From the NCBI RefSeq assembly GCF_044792555.1, contig NZ_CP126238.1, positions 1,302,001-1,366,000 of the forward strand: a stretch of 64,000 nt of DNA, given 5' to 3'. The notes under the pieces were generated by a model that was not told the origin of the DNA, searched no databases, and saw only the letters and a program-made list of their open reading frames with translations. The translations under genes and the position numbers were made by a program. Positions 18,148-25,027 of this stretch are shown piece after piece (the first letter of the stretch is position 1; each line of letters starts with the position of its first letter). Source of the stretch: Alicycliphilus denitrificans_A (GTDB taxonomy: Bacteria; Pseudomonadota; Gammaproteobacteria; Burkholderiales; Burkholderiaceae_C).

Positions 18148-19431
18148 ATGTCGACCAAGAATGGACTGTTATCCGACCTGCAGTTGAAGCAGTGGGCCAA
18201 GGCGGGCAAATCTCTGGCAAAAAGTGACGGCAACGGCTTGACGTTCACGCTGTCCGCCGCGGGCAAGGCGGTATGGGTGCTGCGGTATCGGTTTGGTACG
18301 CGGCGGTTTGAACTGACCCTCGGCCCCTATCCCGATCTTGGCTTGGCGGAGGCCCGAGCCATGGCGACAGTAAAGCGGGCTGACATTCTTCGAGGCGTCA
18401 ACCCGGTCGCCGAGAAGCACAAAGCCAAGGTTGTCCTTGCAAGGGACTGGACGCTGCGCAATCTCATTCAGGACTATCGGCTCAAAAAACTGGCCGCTCT
18501 AGGCAGCAGCACGCAACGCAGCTACGGCCGCCATCTCAAGCTGTTGGATCGACGCCTTGGAACGTTGAACGTTCGCGAAGCCGAAGCCGGCGATATCGTC
18601 GCTCTCATCGAGGAAAGCAAACTGACCTGGGTGGAGTCAAACATGTTGCTCGTGGCGACAAAGAGCGTGTTCACCCATGCTTGCGGAAAGCGACTGCTTG
18701 ATGCCAACCCCTGCAAGGGGATCATGTTGGCAGCCCTTCTGGGGCCGCGGCCTCCGATTAGGAAGCGCTTGATGCTAACCCGGGAGGAACTGCATCTTCT
18801 GTTTAATGCCAAGATGCGACGCGTCAACGCCCTGGCGATGAAAATCTTGCTGGCCTGTGGTGTGAGGAGTGCTGAGTTTTACATGGCAAAGTGGGAGAAC
18901 GTCCACCTGGATGAAGTTCGCTGGCATGTGCCGGAGAGCAAGACCGGGCCTGCCATGGATATCCCATTGGTTCCTACGGTCGTCGGTTGGTTTGAGGAAT
19001 TGCGTGTGATGGCCGGATCTTCCGCGTACGTGATGCCAGCGAGAAAGCAGGCGCGCGTGCGTCGCCAGAACGGCGACACTCATGTTTCGAAGGACACCAT
19101 ACGCGAGGCAATCGATTACTGGATCAATCAATACGAGCCAGACGTTCGTCGGTTCACCCCGCATGATTTCCGCAGCACGATGAAGTCGCATATGCGTGCA
19201 CTTGGTGTTCAACGGGACATTTCGGAGATGTGCCTAAACCACAAGTTGACGGGGGTCGAAGGCATCTATGACCAGTACACCTACTACGAAGAGCGCCGAG
19301 AAGCGCTCCATATCTGGACGGACTTTCTCGTTGGGTGCGAACGGTCATTGTCTCCGCCGGCGATTTTGGGTTCTTCGCGAAGCGTCGTAAGGCGGGAGCG
19401 GTCTCCCAGGACTGCGGCGTGCCCCTGTTGA
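18148..19431 (+). CDS. Tyrosine-family site-specific integrase
   Basis: A 427-residue phage/ICE-type integrase. The N-terminal arm-binding domain (DUF4102-like, about 25-95, with WVLRYRF and FELTLGPYPDLGLAEAR) is followed by a SAM-like core-binding domain (about 105-190) and a catalytic domain. In the catalytic domain CGVRSAE holds the first Arg, TPHDFRST the His-Arg pair, and YDQYTYYEERREAL the Tyr nucleophile. A TTG at 18142 is possible, but ATG at 18148 has better spacing from AGGAG at 18135. It sits 187 bases after rng and marks the left side of the island. Base composition is lower in GC than the core genes. Confidence 0.9.
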   Translation: MSTKNGLLSDLQLKQWAKAGKSLAKSDGNGLTFTLSAAGKAVWVLRYRFGTRRFELTLGPYPDLGLAEARAMATVKRADILRGVNPVAEKHKAKVVLARDWTLRNLIQDYRLKKLAALGSSTQRSYGRHLKLLDRRLGTLNVREAEAGDIVALIEESKLTWVESNMLLVATKSVFTHACGKRLLDANPCKGIMLAALLGPRPPIRKRLMLTREELHLLFNAKMRRVNALAMKILLACGVRSAEFYMAKWENVHLDEVRWHVPESKTGPAMDIPLVPTVVGWFEELRVMAGSSAYVMPARKQARVRRQNGDTHVSKDTIREAIDYWINQYEPDVRRFTPHDFRSTMKSHMRALGVQRDISEMCLNHKLTGVEGIYDQYTYYEERREALHIWTDFLVGCERSLSPPAILGSSRSVVRRERSPRTAACPC

Positions 19432-19562
19432 GAATTTCGATGCTTGCAAGTCTGGGTCGCGCTCGCGCCTGCCCTTGTGCCTCGATTTGTCTGCGCATGG
19501 GTAGTGCCCCCGAAGAATGGACTTCTTAGCTCATGACCACAGTGCTGGAAGGGAGCGAAGAA
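19432..19562. other. Short non-coding stretch after the integrase
   Basis: About 130 bases between the integrase stop and the first transposase remnant. No gene, hairpin or repeat was recognised. Confidence 0.4.
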
Positions 19563-19845
19563 ATGGTCGGCAAGCAAGTGCGTGGCAAGTACACGCAGGA
19601 GTACAAAGCGGAGGCGGTTCGGCAGGCTGAGGCCAGCCAATCGCTGGCAGTGCTGTGCTGGTCGAACTCAAGGCACTGCGCCCGCACGGCATGGCCGGCG
19701 CGTGGGCCGATCTGGTCGAGCAAGGCGGCGGCGAGGGGGCGGTGTGGGCATGAAGTACTCGCGCTGGCTGATCGAGCATCTGCTGCAGGCCGAAGGCACG
19801 GACCGTGCGATGCGCTCGGTCAGCCATTAGATGCACGCAGCGACC
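19563..19845 (+). pseudogene. Chimeric transposase debris: IS3 OrfA start joined to IS21 IstB N-terminus
   Basis: The first 30 or so codons (VGKQVRGKYTQEYKAEAVRQ) match an IS3-family OrfA N-terminus. The sequence then switches to an IstB-like helper ATPase N-terminus read in two other frames: LKALRPHGMAGAWADL, then SRWLIEHLLQAEGTDRAMR followed by SVSH. In the last frame, an in-frame TAG replaces the codon before MHAA. At least one frameshift and one stop show that both genes are dead. Confidence 0.7.
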
Positions 19846-19861
19846 AATCCCATCTCCAAAG

Positions 19862-20104
19862 TTACGGGGTACTGGTTTCTTTGGCGACTTCTTTTGCGGC
19901 ATCTTTGCAGGCCTTGACTTCGGCCTCATAACGCGCCTTGCGCAATTGGTTCAGGTACGGCGTCGTCTGTGCGCGCGGGCCATGGTCGAGCTGCAATACG
20001 AGTTTCTTGGGAGGACAGACCTTTTCTTGGTCTGGTGCGGCACTGGCCGAGAGACTGAAGCCAAGGGTCGTGGCGCCAACGAGAGCGATGAGCAAGTATT
20101 TCAT
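19862..20104 (-). CDS. Small exported hypothetical protein
   Basis: An 80-residue product with a clear signal peptide (MKYLLIALVGATTLGFSLSA, cleavage after ASA). The mature domain is about 58 residues, charged, with two Cys (VCPP and ACKD) and a C-terminal helix rich in Lys/Ala/Glu. A strong aaggag lies just before the ATG. No family recognised. It is next to and on the same strand as the DUF4148 gene, whose product is also small and exported; both fit the periplasmic stress and metal genes of the island, but no function can be given. Confidence 0.65.
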   Translation of the reverse strand: MKYLLIALVGATTLGFSLSASAAPDQEKVCPPKKLVLQLDHGPRAQTTPYLNQLRKARYEAEVKACKDAAKEVAKETSTP

Positions 20105-20179
20105 GATGAACTCCTTGGATAGAAAAACCGAACGTGTGATTCAGCGATCCTCGGCCTCCCCGGTAATCCGCTGCACCCC

Positions 20180-20775
20180 AACTGGCCATCAACCTTGGGA
20201 GTTGAGACGCAGACGCGCGTCGCGTTCTTCAGGGGACTCGCTCCGCAGTTCGTTGATTACTTGCTCACGTGTCTTGCCAGGACTTGCATCGGGTGTGCGC
20301 ATCGGGAAGTTGCTTTGGCCGTAAGAGTGTCGTCCTTGCTGCATAGCAGCCTTGGTTTCTGCAATGACCTGCTCTCGCGTTTTCTCACTCTTGAAGTGTT
20401 CCGGGTGAACGATTACGCCCTTTTCATTGTTGGCAGGATGTTCGTATGCGGCCGAAGCTATCCCTGGAAGGCCCAGGGTAACCACTGCGGCCGCGGCGGC
20501 AATCATGGAAGAAAGGGAGAGGCGTTGTTGGATCATGGTTGAAGCTCCTAGCGATGGTGAATAAAACTTGCATCTCTCATGCCTTGCTTGGGCGTTGAGG
20601 AGATGTGTTCATCGTAGGGAGCGCACCCCAACAGAATCTAGACAGCCCGATGACATTTTTATCAGGGAGCGGCGCGAGCTGGAGCGCAAGTTGGTGGACC
20701 TGCGCGGGGGACAAACGCGGAGGACGGAGGATCTACCACACGGGTAGACAGAAGTCGCCAGTGGATCGGCGCGAG
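20180..20775 (-). repeat. Inverted duplication, left copy
   Basis: This segment, a DUF4148 gene plus about 240 bases upstream, recurs in inverse orientation at 49815-50410. The upstream 240 bases differ by one base as far as I can align by eye; the coding part is more diverged. The homology stops at GATCGGCGCGAG, immediately followed by an IS256-family fragment. Confidence 0.85.
20189..20536 (-). CDS. DUF4148 domain protein, left copy
   Basis: A 115-residue exported protein. It has a signal peptide (about 1-29, ending ASA) and then two similar short motifs: KTREQVIAETKAAM (about 52-65) and KTREQVINELRSESPEERDAR (from about 87). The KTREQV repeat is typical of DUF4148, common in Burkholderiales and without a known function. 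The RBS (aggagc) is well placed. The gene at 50054 encodes a close paralogue (about 85-90 percent identical by eye). Upstream bases contain no obvious known operator. Confidence 0.85.
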   Translation of the reverse strand: MIQQRLSLSSMIAAAAAVVTLGLPGIASAAYEHPANNEKGVIVHPEHFKSEKTREQVIAETKAAMQQGRHSYGQSNFPMRTPDASPGKTREQVINELRSESPEERDARLRLNSQG

Positions 20776-21388
20776 CCTGTCAGAGGTCGTGACGGAACTG
20801 CGCAACCGCGGTGTGCAGGACATCTTCATTGCCTGTGTCGATGGGCTCAAGGGCTTCCCCGAGGCCATCGAGGCGGTGTTCCCCAAGACGGTGGTGCAGC
20901 TGTGCATCGTGCACATGGTGCGCCACAGCCTGAACTACGTGTCGTGGAAACGCAGGAAGGAAGTGGCCGCTGACCTGCGTCGCATTTACGCCGCCGCCAC
21001 CTTGGATGAGGCCGAACTGATGCTCGGGGAGTTTGAAGAAAAATGGGACCAGGAGTACCTGCCCATTGGCCAGTCTTGGCGCAGGAACTGGGGGCGGCTG
21101 ACCCCATTCTTTGATTACCCGCCCGACATCCGCAAGGTCATCTACACCACCAATGCCATCGAGTCGGTGAACATGGGGCTGAGGAAGCTGACCAAGAACC
21201 GGGGCTCATTCCCCAGCGATGAGGCGCTGACCAAGCTGTTCTACCTGGCCCTGCGCAACATCAGTCAGAAGTGGACCATGCCGATTCGGGATTGGAAGGC
21301 TGCGCTGACCCGCTTTACCATTCAGTTCGGAGACCGCATCTCCGTCAACTGAAGTCCGAACCGTTTACACAAAAATTCGGACACGCCC
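20776..21388 (+). mobile_element. IS256-family element, 5'-truncated remnant
   Basis: Begins abruptly at the edge of the inverted duplication and keeps the 3' half of the transposase gene and a terminal inverted repeat-like end (TTCGGACACGCCC, about 21376-21388). The same end motif occurs in inverse at 48411, at the start of the other IS256-family element. Confidence 0.8.
20789..21352 (+). pseudogene. IS256-family transposase, C-terminal half
   Basis: 187 codons homologous to the second half of a mutator-type transposase. Visible are TELRNRGVQDIFIACVDGLKGF (containing a catalytic Asp), the CIVHMVRHSLNYV block, and KVIYTTNAIESVN with the catalytic Glu. The N-terminal half, with the first catalytic Asp, is missing, so the gene is not functional. 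It differs clearly from the IS256-type gene at 48481-49748, so these are two different elements. Confidence 0.88.
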
Positions 21389-21473
21389 AGAGATTTTGTG
21401 TCACGGCAACAGCCCGGGTGCAATTGAGCAGCCCTGGCTTTCGCGCATCCTCCAGCGATGTCGCTCCAGCGAG

Positions 21474-21941
21474 CTATCGCAATCGATGGATAGGCGGTTG
21501 TGGGTCCGCAGGCGGGCAAACAAGTGCAGCGATGATGGGGCAGGGAGACGCCTGCCCCGCCTCCTCGCACCGCGCGAGCATGTCACGCAGTGCACCTCGC
21601 ATGCGTTCCAGATCCCCGACCTTCTCATCGATCTGCTCAAGGCGTCGCCGCGTCACCGTCTGGATGGCCCGGCGATTCCGTCCGTCCTCAAGGTCCAGCA
21701 GCGATCCCACCTCATCCAACGAGAAGCCCAGGCTCTGCGCCCGCTTGATGAAGCCGATCCGCTGGACCATTGAAACGTGGTAACGCCGGAAACTGCCTGC
21801 GGCCTTCGGAACCGGCAAGAGCCCGCGACCCTGATAGTAGCGAATCGTCTCTACACCGACGCCAGCGACTTTCGCCAGTCTGCCGACCGTCATCCAATCG
21901 CCCGGGCCTTCGTTCATCGAGGGATCTACCGTTTTCTTCAT
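21474..21941 (-). CDS. MerR-family metal-responsive regulator
   Basis: A 155-residue cytoplasmic regulator. The N-terminal winged HTH (TVGRLAKVAGVGVETIRYYQGRGLL, about 18-42) and SFRRYHVSMVQRIGFIKRAQSLGFSLDEV are typical of the MerR group. A C-terminal CEEAGQASPC keeps the CX8C spacing of MerR Cys117 and Cys126. The Cys82 position of MerR (after LEDG) is not Cys. The metal is therefore uncertain. Start chosen at the Met 21941 (21947 is possible); longer frames add implausible sequence. It is divergent from the FNR-box promoter of the next gene. Confidence 0.85.
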   Translation of the reverse strand: MKKTVDPSMNEGPGDWMTVGRLAKVAGVGVETIRYYQGRGLLPVPKAAGSFRRYHVSMVQRIGFIKRAQSLGFSLDEVGSLLDLEDGRNRRAIQTVTRRRLEQIDEKVGDLERMRGALRDMLARCEEAGQASPCPIIAALVCPPADPQPPIHRLR

Positions 21942-21989
21942 CGCCATGGCAGGATAACGCTGTACCGTGTAGTTGACCCCTGTCTCCAT

Positions 21990-22031
21990 TTGATCGAGAT
22001 CAATATCTTGGAGCTTGCCTAAGCATAGGAT
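21990..22031 (+). promoter_or_regulatory. Predicted Fnr/Anr-activated promoter
   Basis: TTGATCGAGATCAA (21990-22003) is a perfect match to the Fnr consensus TTGAT-N4-ATCAA. A -10-like TAGGAT lies at 22026-22031, placing the dyad centre about 41.5 bases before a start near 22038: class II Fnr geometry. The first gene starts at 22057. Confidence 0.7.
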
Positions 22032-22056
22032 TAATGTAGGGGTATAAAGGCTGCGC

Positions 22057-22491
22057 ATGCGCACATTTCTCAGCGCCCGTACGACTCGCGCCATCGCGTG
22101 GATGGTGCTGGGGGTATGGTTGTTTGCGCTTGCGGCCGGGATGGCGAATGCCTGCCTGTTGGAGTCCCCGGAGCCGCACCACCATGCGTCCGGGTATGAG
22201 CACGGCAATGGCCACTCCCATGGGGGTCATGAGGGCGCCCACGAAAAGCATGAAGAGGGGAGCCAGGACCTGTCGAAGGCACCTTGCCTGAAACTCTGCG
22301 GAGAGGTCAACCAGTCGGCAATTCAGAAGACGCCGACCTTCGCGTTCGACCTTATTGGGCTTCCGTCCCCTTCATATGCTGCCTGGGAACCGGCCCCGGC
22401 GCTGGCTCTGCGAGCCATCCCATTGAGGAGCCCCCAGCAGGCTCCCTCACAGCCGCCTGCTTGGCTGCTGTTTGCACGTCTCGCGTTATAG
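22057..22491 (+). CDS. Histidine-rich exported protein (DUF2946-like)
   Basis: A 144-residue protein. Residues about 12-33 form a signal or membrane segment ending ANAC. A His-rich stretch (about 41-66) contains HHH, HGNGHSHGGHEGAH and HEKH, followed by CLKLC (CXXXC) near residue 77. Such small His/Cys proteins are common in copper loci and are often labelled DUF2946; metal binding is inferred. It is the first gene after the Fnr-type promoter and divergent from the MerR-like gene. It lacks a strong Shine-Dalgarno. Confidence 0.65.
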   Translation: MRTFLSARTTRAIAWMVLGVWLFALAAGMANACLLESPEPHHHASGYEHGNGHSHGGHEGAHEKHEEGSQDLSKAPCLKLCGEVNQSAIQKTPTFAFDLIGLPSPSYAAWEPAPALALRAIPLRSPQQAPSQPPAWLLFARLAL

Positions 22492-22645
22492 CGCCTCCTG
22501 TGAGCGCTGTGCCGGCTATGTCCGGCACGCGTCTCGTACGCCTTGACTCTGTACCCGGCTACGGAGTTCTCATATGGGATTTGTCTGCTGGAAGCGCCAC
22601 TTGGCTCGACCAGACGACAAAAGCCAGCGGCTAAAGGAGAAAGAA

Positions 22646-23047
22646 ATGACATTCGTTCGCTCCATCGCGGTCGTCTTCGGCGCCGCCCTCGTCAGCTTGT
22701 TTGCGTTCGCGCAAGACGACCATCAGGCTCATCATCCTGCGGGTTCGAGCGCCCCTGCGACTTCGGCTCCAGTGGCGCCGAGCTTCGAGGGCATGGGGGC
22801 GCAGATGAAGTCCATGCAGGCGATGCACGAACGGATGGTGGCCGCGAAGACGCCCGAAGAACGCAAAGCGCTGATGGCCGAGTACATGCAGGCCATGCGA
22901 GGCGGCATGGCGATGATGAAAGCAGTGAAGGAGGGCACTGCGCCGGCGCTGCCCGCCGAGCGGCAGCGAACGCTCGAAATGCGCATGGACATGTGCCAGT
23001 CCATGATGCAGATGATGATGGACCGGCTGCCCGAGTCGGTGAAGTGA
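22646..23047 (+). CDS. Met-rich periplasmic protein, copy 1
   Basis: A 133-residue exported protein: signal peptide (about 1-22, ending AFA), then the motif DDHQAHHPAGSS, a low-complexity linker, and a Met-rich helix-forming region (MGAQMKSMQAMHERM, MQAMRGGMAMMK, MCQSMMQMMMDR). The pattern of His and Met fits Cu(I) binding in the periplasm; that is inference. aaggaga precedes the ATG. A paralogue with the same HHPAG motif is at 56384, followed by the same two gene types, and a third truncated copy is at 47935. Confidence 0.75.
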   Translation: MTFVRSIAVVFGAALVSLFAFAQDDHQAHHPAGSSAPATSAPVAPSFEGMGAQMKSMQAMHERMVAAKTPEERKALMAEYMQAMRGGMAMMKAVKEGTAPALPAERQRTLEMRMDMCQSMMQMMMDRLPESVK

Positions 23048-23057
23048 GGAGCAAGCC

Positions 23058-23306
23058 ATGACAGCATCTCACCGCGTGGGCTCATCCGAACCGGCGTTTT
23101 CAAGCTCGCGATGGTTCCTGGGCTTTCTGGTTTTCTCGGGCGCAAGCATCTACATGCTGTTCACGGAACACCGGGCCCACTACCTGGCCGCTCTGCCGCT
23201 GGTCCTTCTCGCGACATGCGTCGTCGCCCATGTGCTGATGCATCGTCATGCCGCAGCAAGCGATCTTCGCGAGCCGGATAAAACGACACATGGAGATCGC
23301 ACATGA
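23058..23306 (+). CDS. DUF2933-like small membrane protein
   Basis: An 82-residue protein with two predicted membrane helices: FLGFLVFSGASIYMLF (about 20-35) and ALPLVLLATCVVAHVLMH (about 46-63). The pattern FxEHxxHYLxALPLxLL resembles the DUF2933 proteins at 56883 and 58251. The family is common next to copper genes and has no defined role. Its stop overlaps the start of the methyltransferase gene (ATGA at 23303-23306). Confidence 0.75.
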   Translation: MTASHRVGSSEPAFSSSRWFLGFLVFSGASIYMLFTEHRAHYLAALPLVLLATCVVAHVLMHRHAAASDLREPDKTTHGDRT

Positions 23307-23953
23307 ATCACGATGCGCCCGCCTATGGGCTATGGTTGCTCGTTCTCGTGAACTCGGCGGTCTTCATCATGTTCGCCTTCAGCTTCTTCAAGCCGCAGAC
23401 TTCGCGTGATTGGCGAACTTTCGGGACATTCGCAGCGTTCATCGTTGCGCTGTTCGTCGAGATGTATGGCTTTCCGCTGACGCTGTACCTGCTTTCCGGC
23501 TGGCTGCAGACGCGGTATCCGAGTCTGGACCTACTGGCCCACAACAGCGGCCATCTCTGGTCGACCTTGCTGGGCGAAAAAGGCGATCCGCACTTCAGCC
23601 CGCTGCATATCGCGAGCTACGTCTTCATCGGCGGCGGCTTCTGGCTTCTGTCGAGTGCCTGGAATGTGCTGTACCACGCACAACGATGCGGGCAGCTCGC
23701 GGTAAGCGGACCCTACGCCAGGATTCGGCACCCGCAGTACGTGGCCTTCGTGGCCATCCTTCTCGGCTTCCTACTGCAGTGGCCAACGCTGTTGACGCTG
23801 CTCATGTTCCCCTTCCTCGTCGTCATGTATTCGCGGCTGGCGATCAACGAGGAGAAGGACATGCGCAAGCAGTTCGGCGCCGAGTTCGATGCCTACGCCG
23901 CGCGAACGCCGCGCTTCTTTCCATCCCTCTCGGGTCCGCGCCAGCGAGGCTGA
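23303..23953 (+). CDS. Membrane methyltransferase-like protein (ICMT/PEMT fold), copy 1
   Basis: A 216-residue integral membrane protein with five or so helices. The C-terminal half has GPYARIRHPQYVAFVAILLGF (about 135-155), the signature of isoprenylcysteine carboxyl methyltransferase and phospholipid methyltransferase-like proteins, and a conserved EE pair (NEEKDM). The substrate is unknown. Coupled to the DUF2933 gene by ATGA overlap. A close paralogue is at 57155 in the same three-gene order. Confidence 0.8.
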   Translation: MNHDAPAYGLWLLVLVNSAVFIMFAFSFFKPQTSRDWRTFGTFAAFIVALFVEMYGFPLTLYLLSGWLQTRYPSLDLLAHNSGHLWSTLLGEKGDPHFSPLHIASYVFIGGGFWLLSSAWNVLYHAQRCGQLAVSGPYARIRHPQYVAFVAILLGFLLQWPTLLTLLMFPFLVVMYSRLAINEEKDMRKQFGAEFDAYAARTPRFFPSLSGPRQRG

Positions 23954-23954
23954 C

Positions 23955-24119
23955 ATGAAGACGATTCGCCTGCGCCAATCCGCCCGTAGACCGTACCTGG
24001 CTGCAGCGTGCGGTCCCTGCGGCGGTGCCGCGTGCCGCTCGCATGCGGACCTAATCACCATGCCCGATCGAGTACCGGAGCGCTCATTGAACAGCGCCGC
24101 CTGCAACGATAAGGCCTAA
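23955..24119 (+). CDS. Possible small Cys-containing ORF
   Basis: A 54-codon frame starting one base after the methyltransferase stop. The peptide is basic at the N-terminus and has AACGPCGGAAC, which could bind metal, but there is no signal peptide or recognisable family. It ends 11 bases before ppk2. It may be real, because it fills an otherwise empty gap in a tight operon, or simply chance coding. Confidence 0.3.
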   Translation: MKTIRLRQSARRPYLAAACGPCGGAACRSHADLITMPDRVPERSLNSAACNDKA

Positions 24120-24130
24120 CGGAGAACCCC

Positions 24131-24994
24131 ATGGCAAAGAGCAAGAAGGCCGCGACAGGCGCGAAGAACAAGGCTCATGCGGACGACGTCGAGATCGCGC
24201 ACGGCTCGCCGCGAGACGAGGCCGCCGCACGCTCGATCGGCCGCGAGGATTATGAGGCGCAGTTGCACATACTGCAGATAGAACTCGTGAAGCTGCAGCG
24301 TCACTTCATCAAGTGCAGCGACCGCATCCTCATCCTCTTGGAGGGACGGGACGGTGCGGGCAAGGATGGCAGCATCAAGCGGCTCGTCGAACACCTGAGT
24401 CCGCGGGAAACCCGGGTCGTCGCGCTCGGCAAACCCTCCGACCGGGACCGCACCGGTTGGTACTTCCAGCGCTACGTGCCGCACCTACCGGTCGGCGAAG
24501 AACTCGTTGTGTTCAACCGCAGCTGTTACAACCGCGCCGGCGTGGAGCCGGTGATGGGTTTCTGCACGGCTGAGCAACACGAGGAGTTCATGAACTCCGT
24601 GCCCAAGTTCGAGGAGATGCTGGTCAACTCCGGCATAAAGCTGCTGAAGTATTACCTCGACATCGGCAAGAAAGAGCAGACCCGCCGGCTCGGTGAACGC
24701 CGCCGTGACCCGCTCAAGCAATGGAAATCAAGTCCGGTCGACGCCGTGGCGCTGAAGCACTGGGACGGCTACACGCGTGCGCGCGACGAGATGTTCATAC
24801 GCACGCACACCGCTGCCGCTCCCTGGTTCGTCGTGCTCGCCGACAACAAGCGAGTCGCCAGGCTCAACCTGATCAGGGATGTCCTCTCGCGGCTCCACTA
24901 CGCGGGCAAGAAGCACAAGCTCATCGCTCCCGACCGGGAGATCGTCTTCGAATTCTCGCAGGATTGCATGGACTCGGGCCGACTCGCACGTTGA
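24131..24994 (+). CDS. ppk2: Polyphosphate kinase 2 family protein
   Basis: PPK2 enzymes transfer phosphate between polyphosphate and nucleoside mono- or diphosphates. The 287-residue protein has an N-terminal basic linker (1-40), Walker A GRDGAGKDG (72-80), the lid-like region RTGWYFQRYVPHLP (108-121), and a motif FNRSCYNRAGVEPVMGFC. In class I enzymes this last motif is usually FDRSWYNRAG, so residues N129 and C132 are substitutions; class III PPK2s also have Asn there. An intact fold is likely; activity and direction are uncertain. Part of the FNR-box operon, next to the CPD-type ATPase. Confidence 0.92.
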   Translation: MAKSKKAATGAKNKAHADDVEIAHGSPRDEAAARSIGREDYEAQLHILQIELVKLQRHFIKCSDRILILLEGRDGAGKDGSIKRLVEHLSPRETRVVALGKPSDRDRTGWYFQRYVPHLPVGEELVVFNRSCYNRAGVEPVMGFCTAEQHEEFMNSVPKFEEMLVNSGIKLLKYYLDIGKKEQTRRLGERRRDPLKQWKSSPVDAVALKHWDGYTRARDEMFIRTHTAAAPWFVVLADNKRVARLNLIRDVLSRLHYAGKKHKLIAPDREIVFEFSQDCMDSGRLAR

Positions 24995-25027
24995 CAGCAC
25001 GAACACAGCGAACAGGAAGAACCATAC

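Noticed and set aside
24515..24530. PPK2 Asp-to-Asn taken as proof of inactivity
   Set aside because: Class III PPK2 enzymes naturally have Asn there, so inactivity cannot be claimed.
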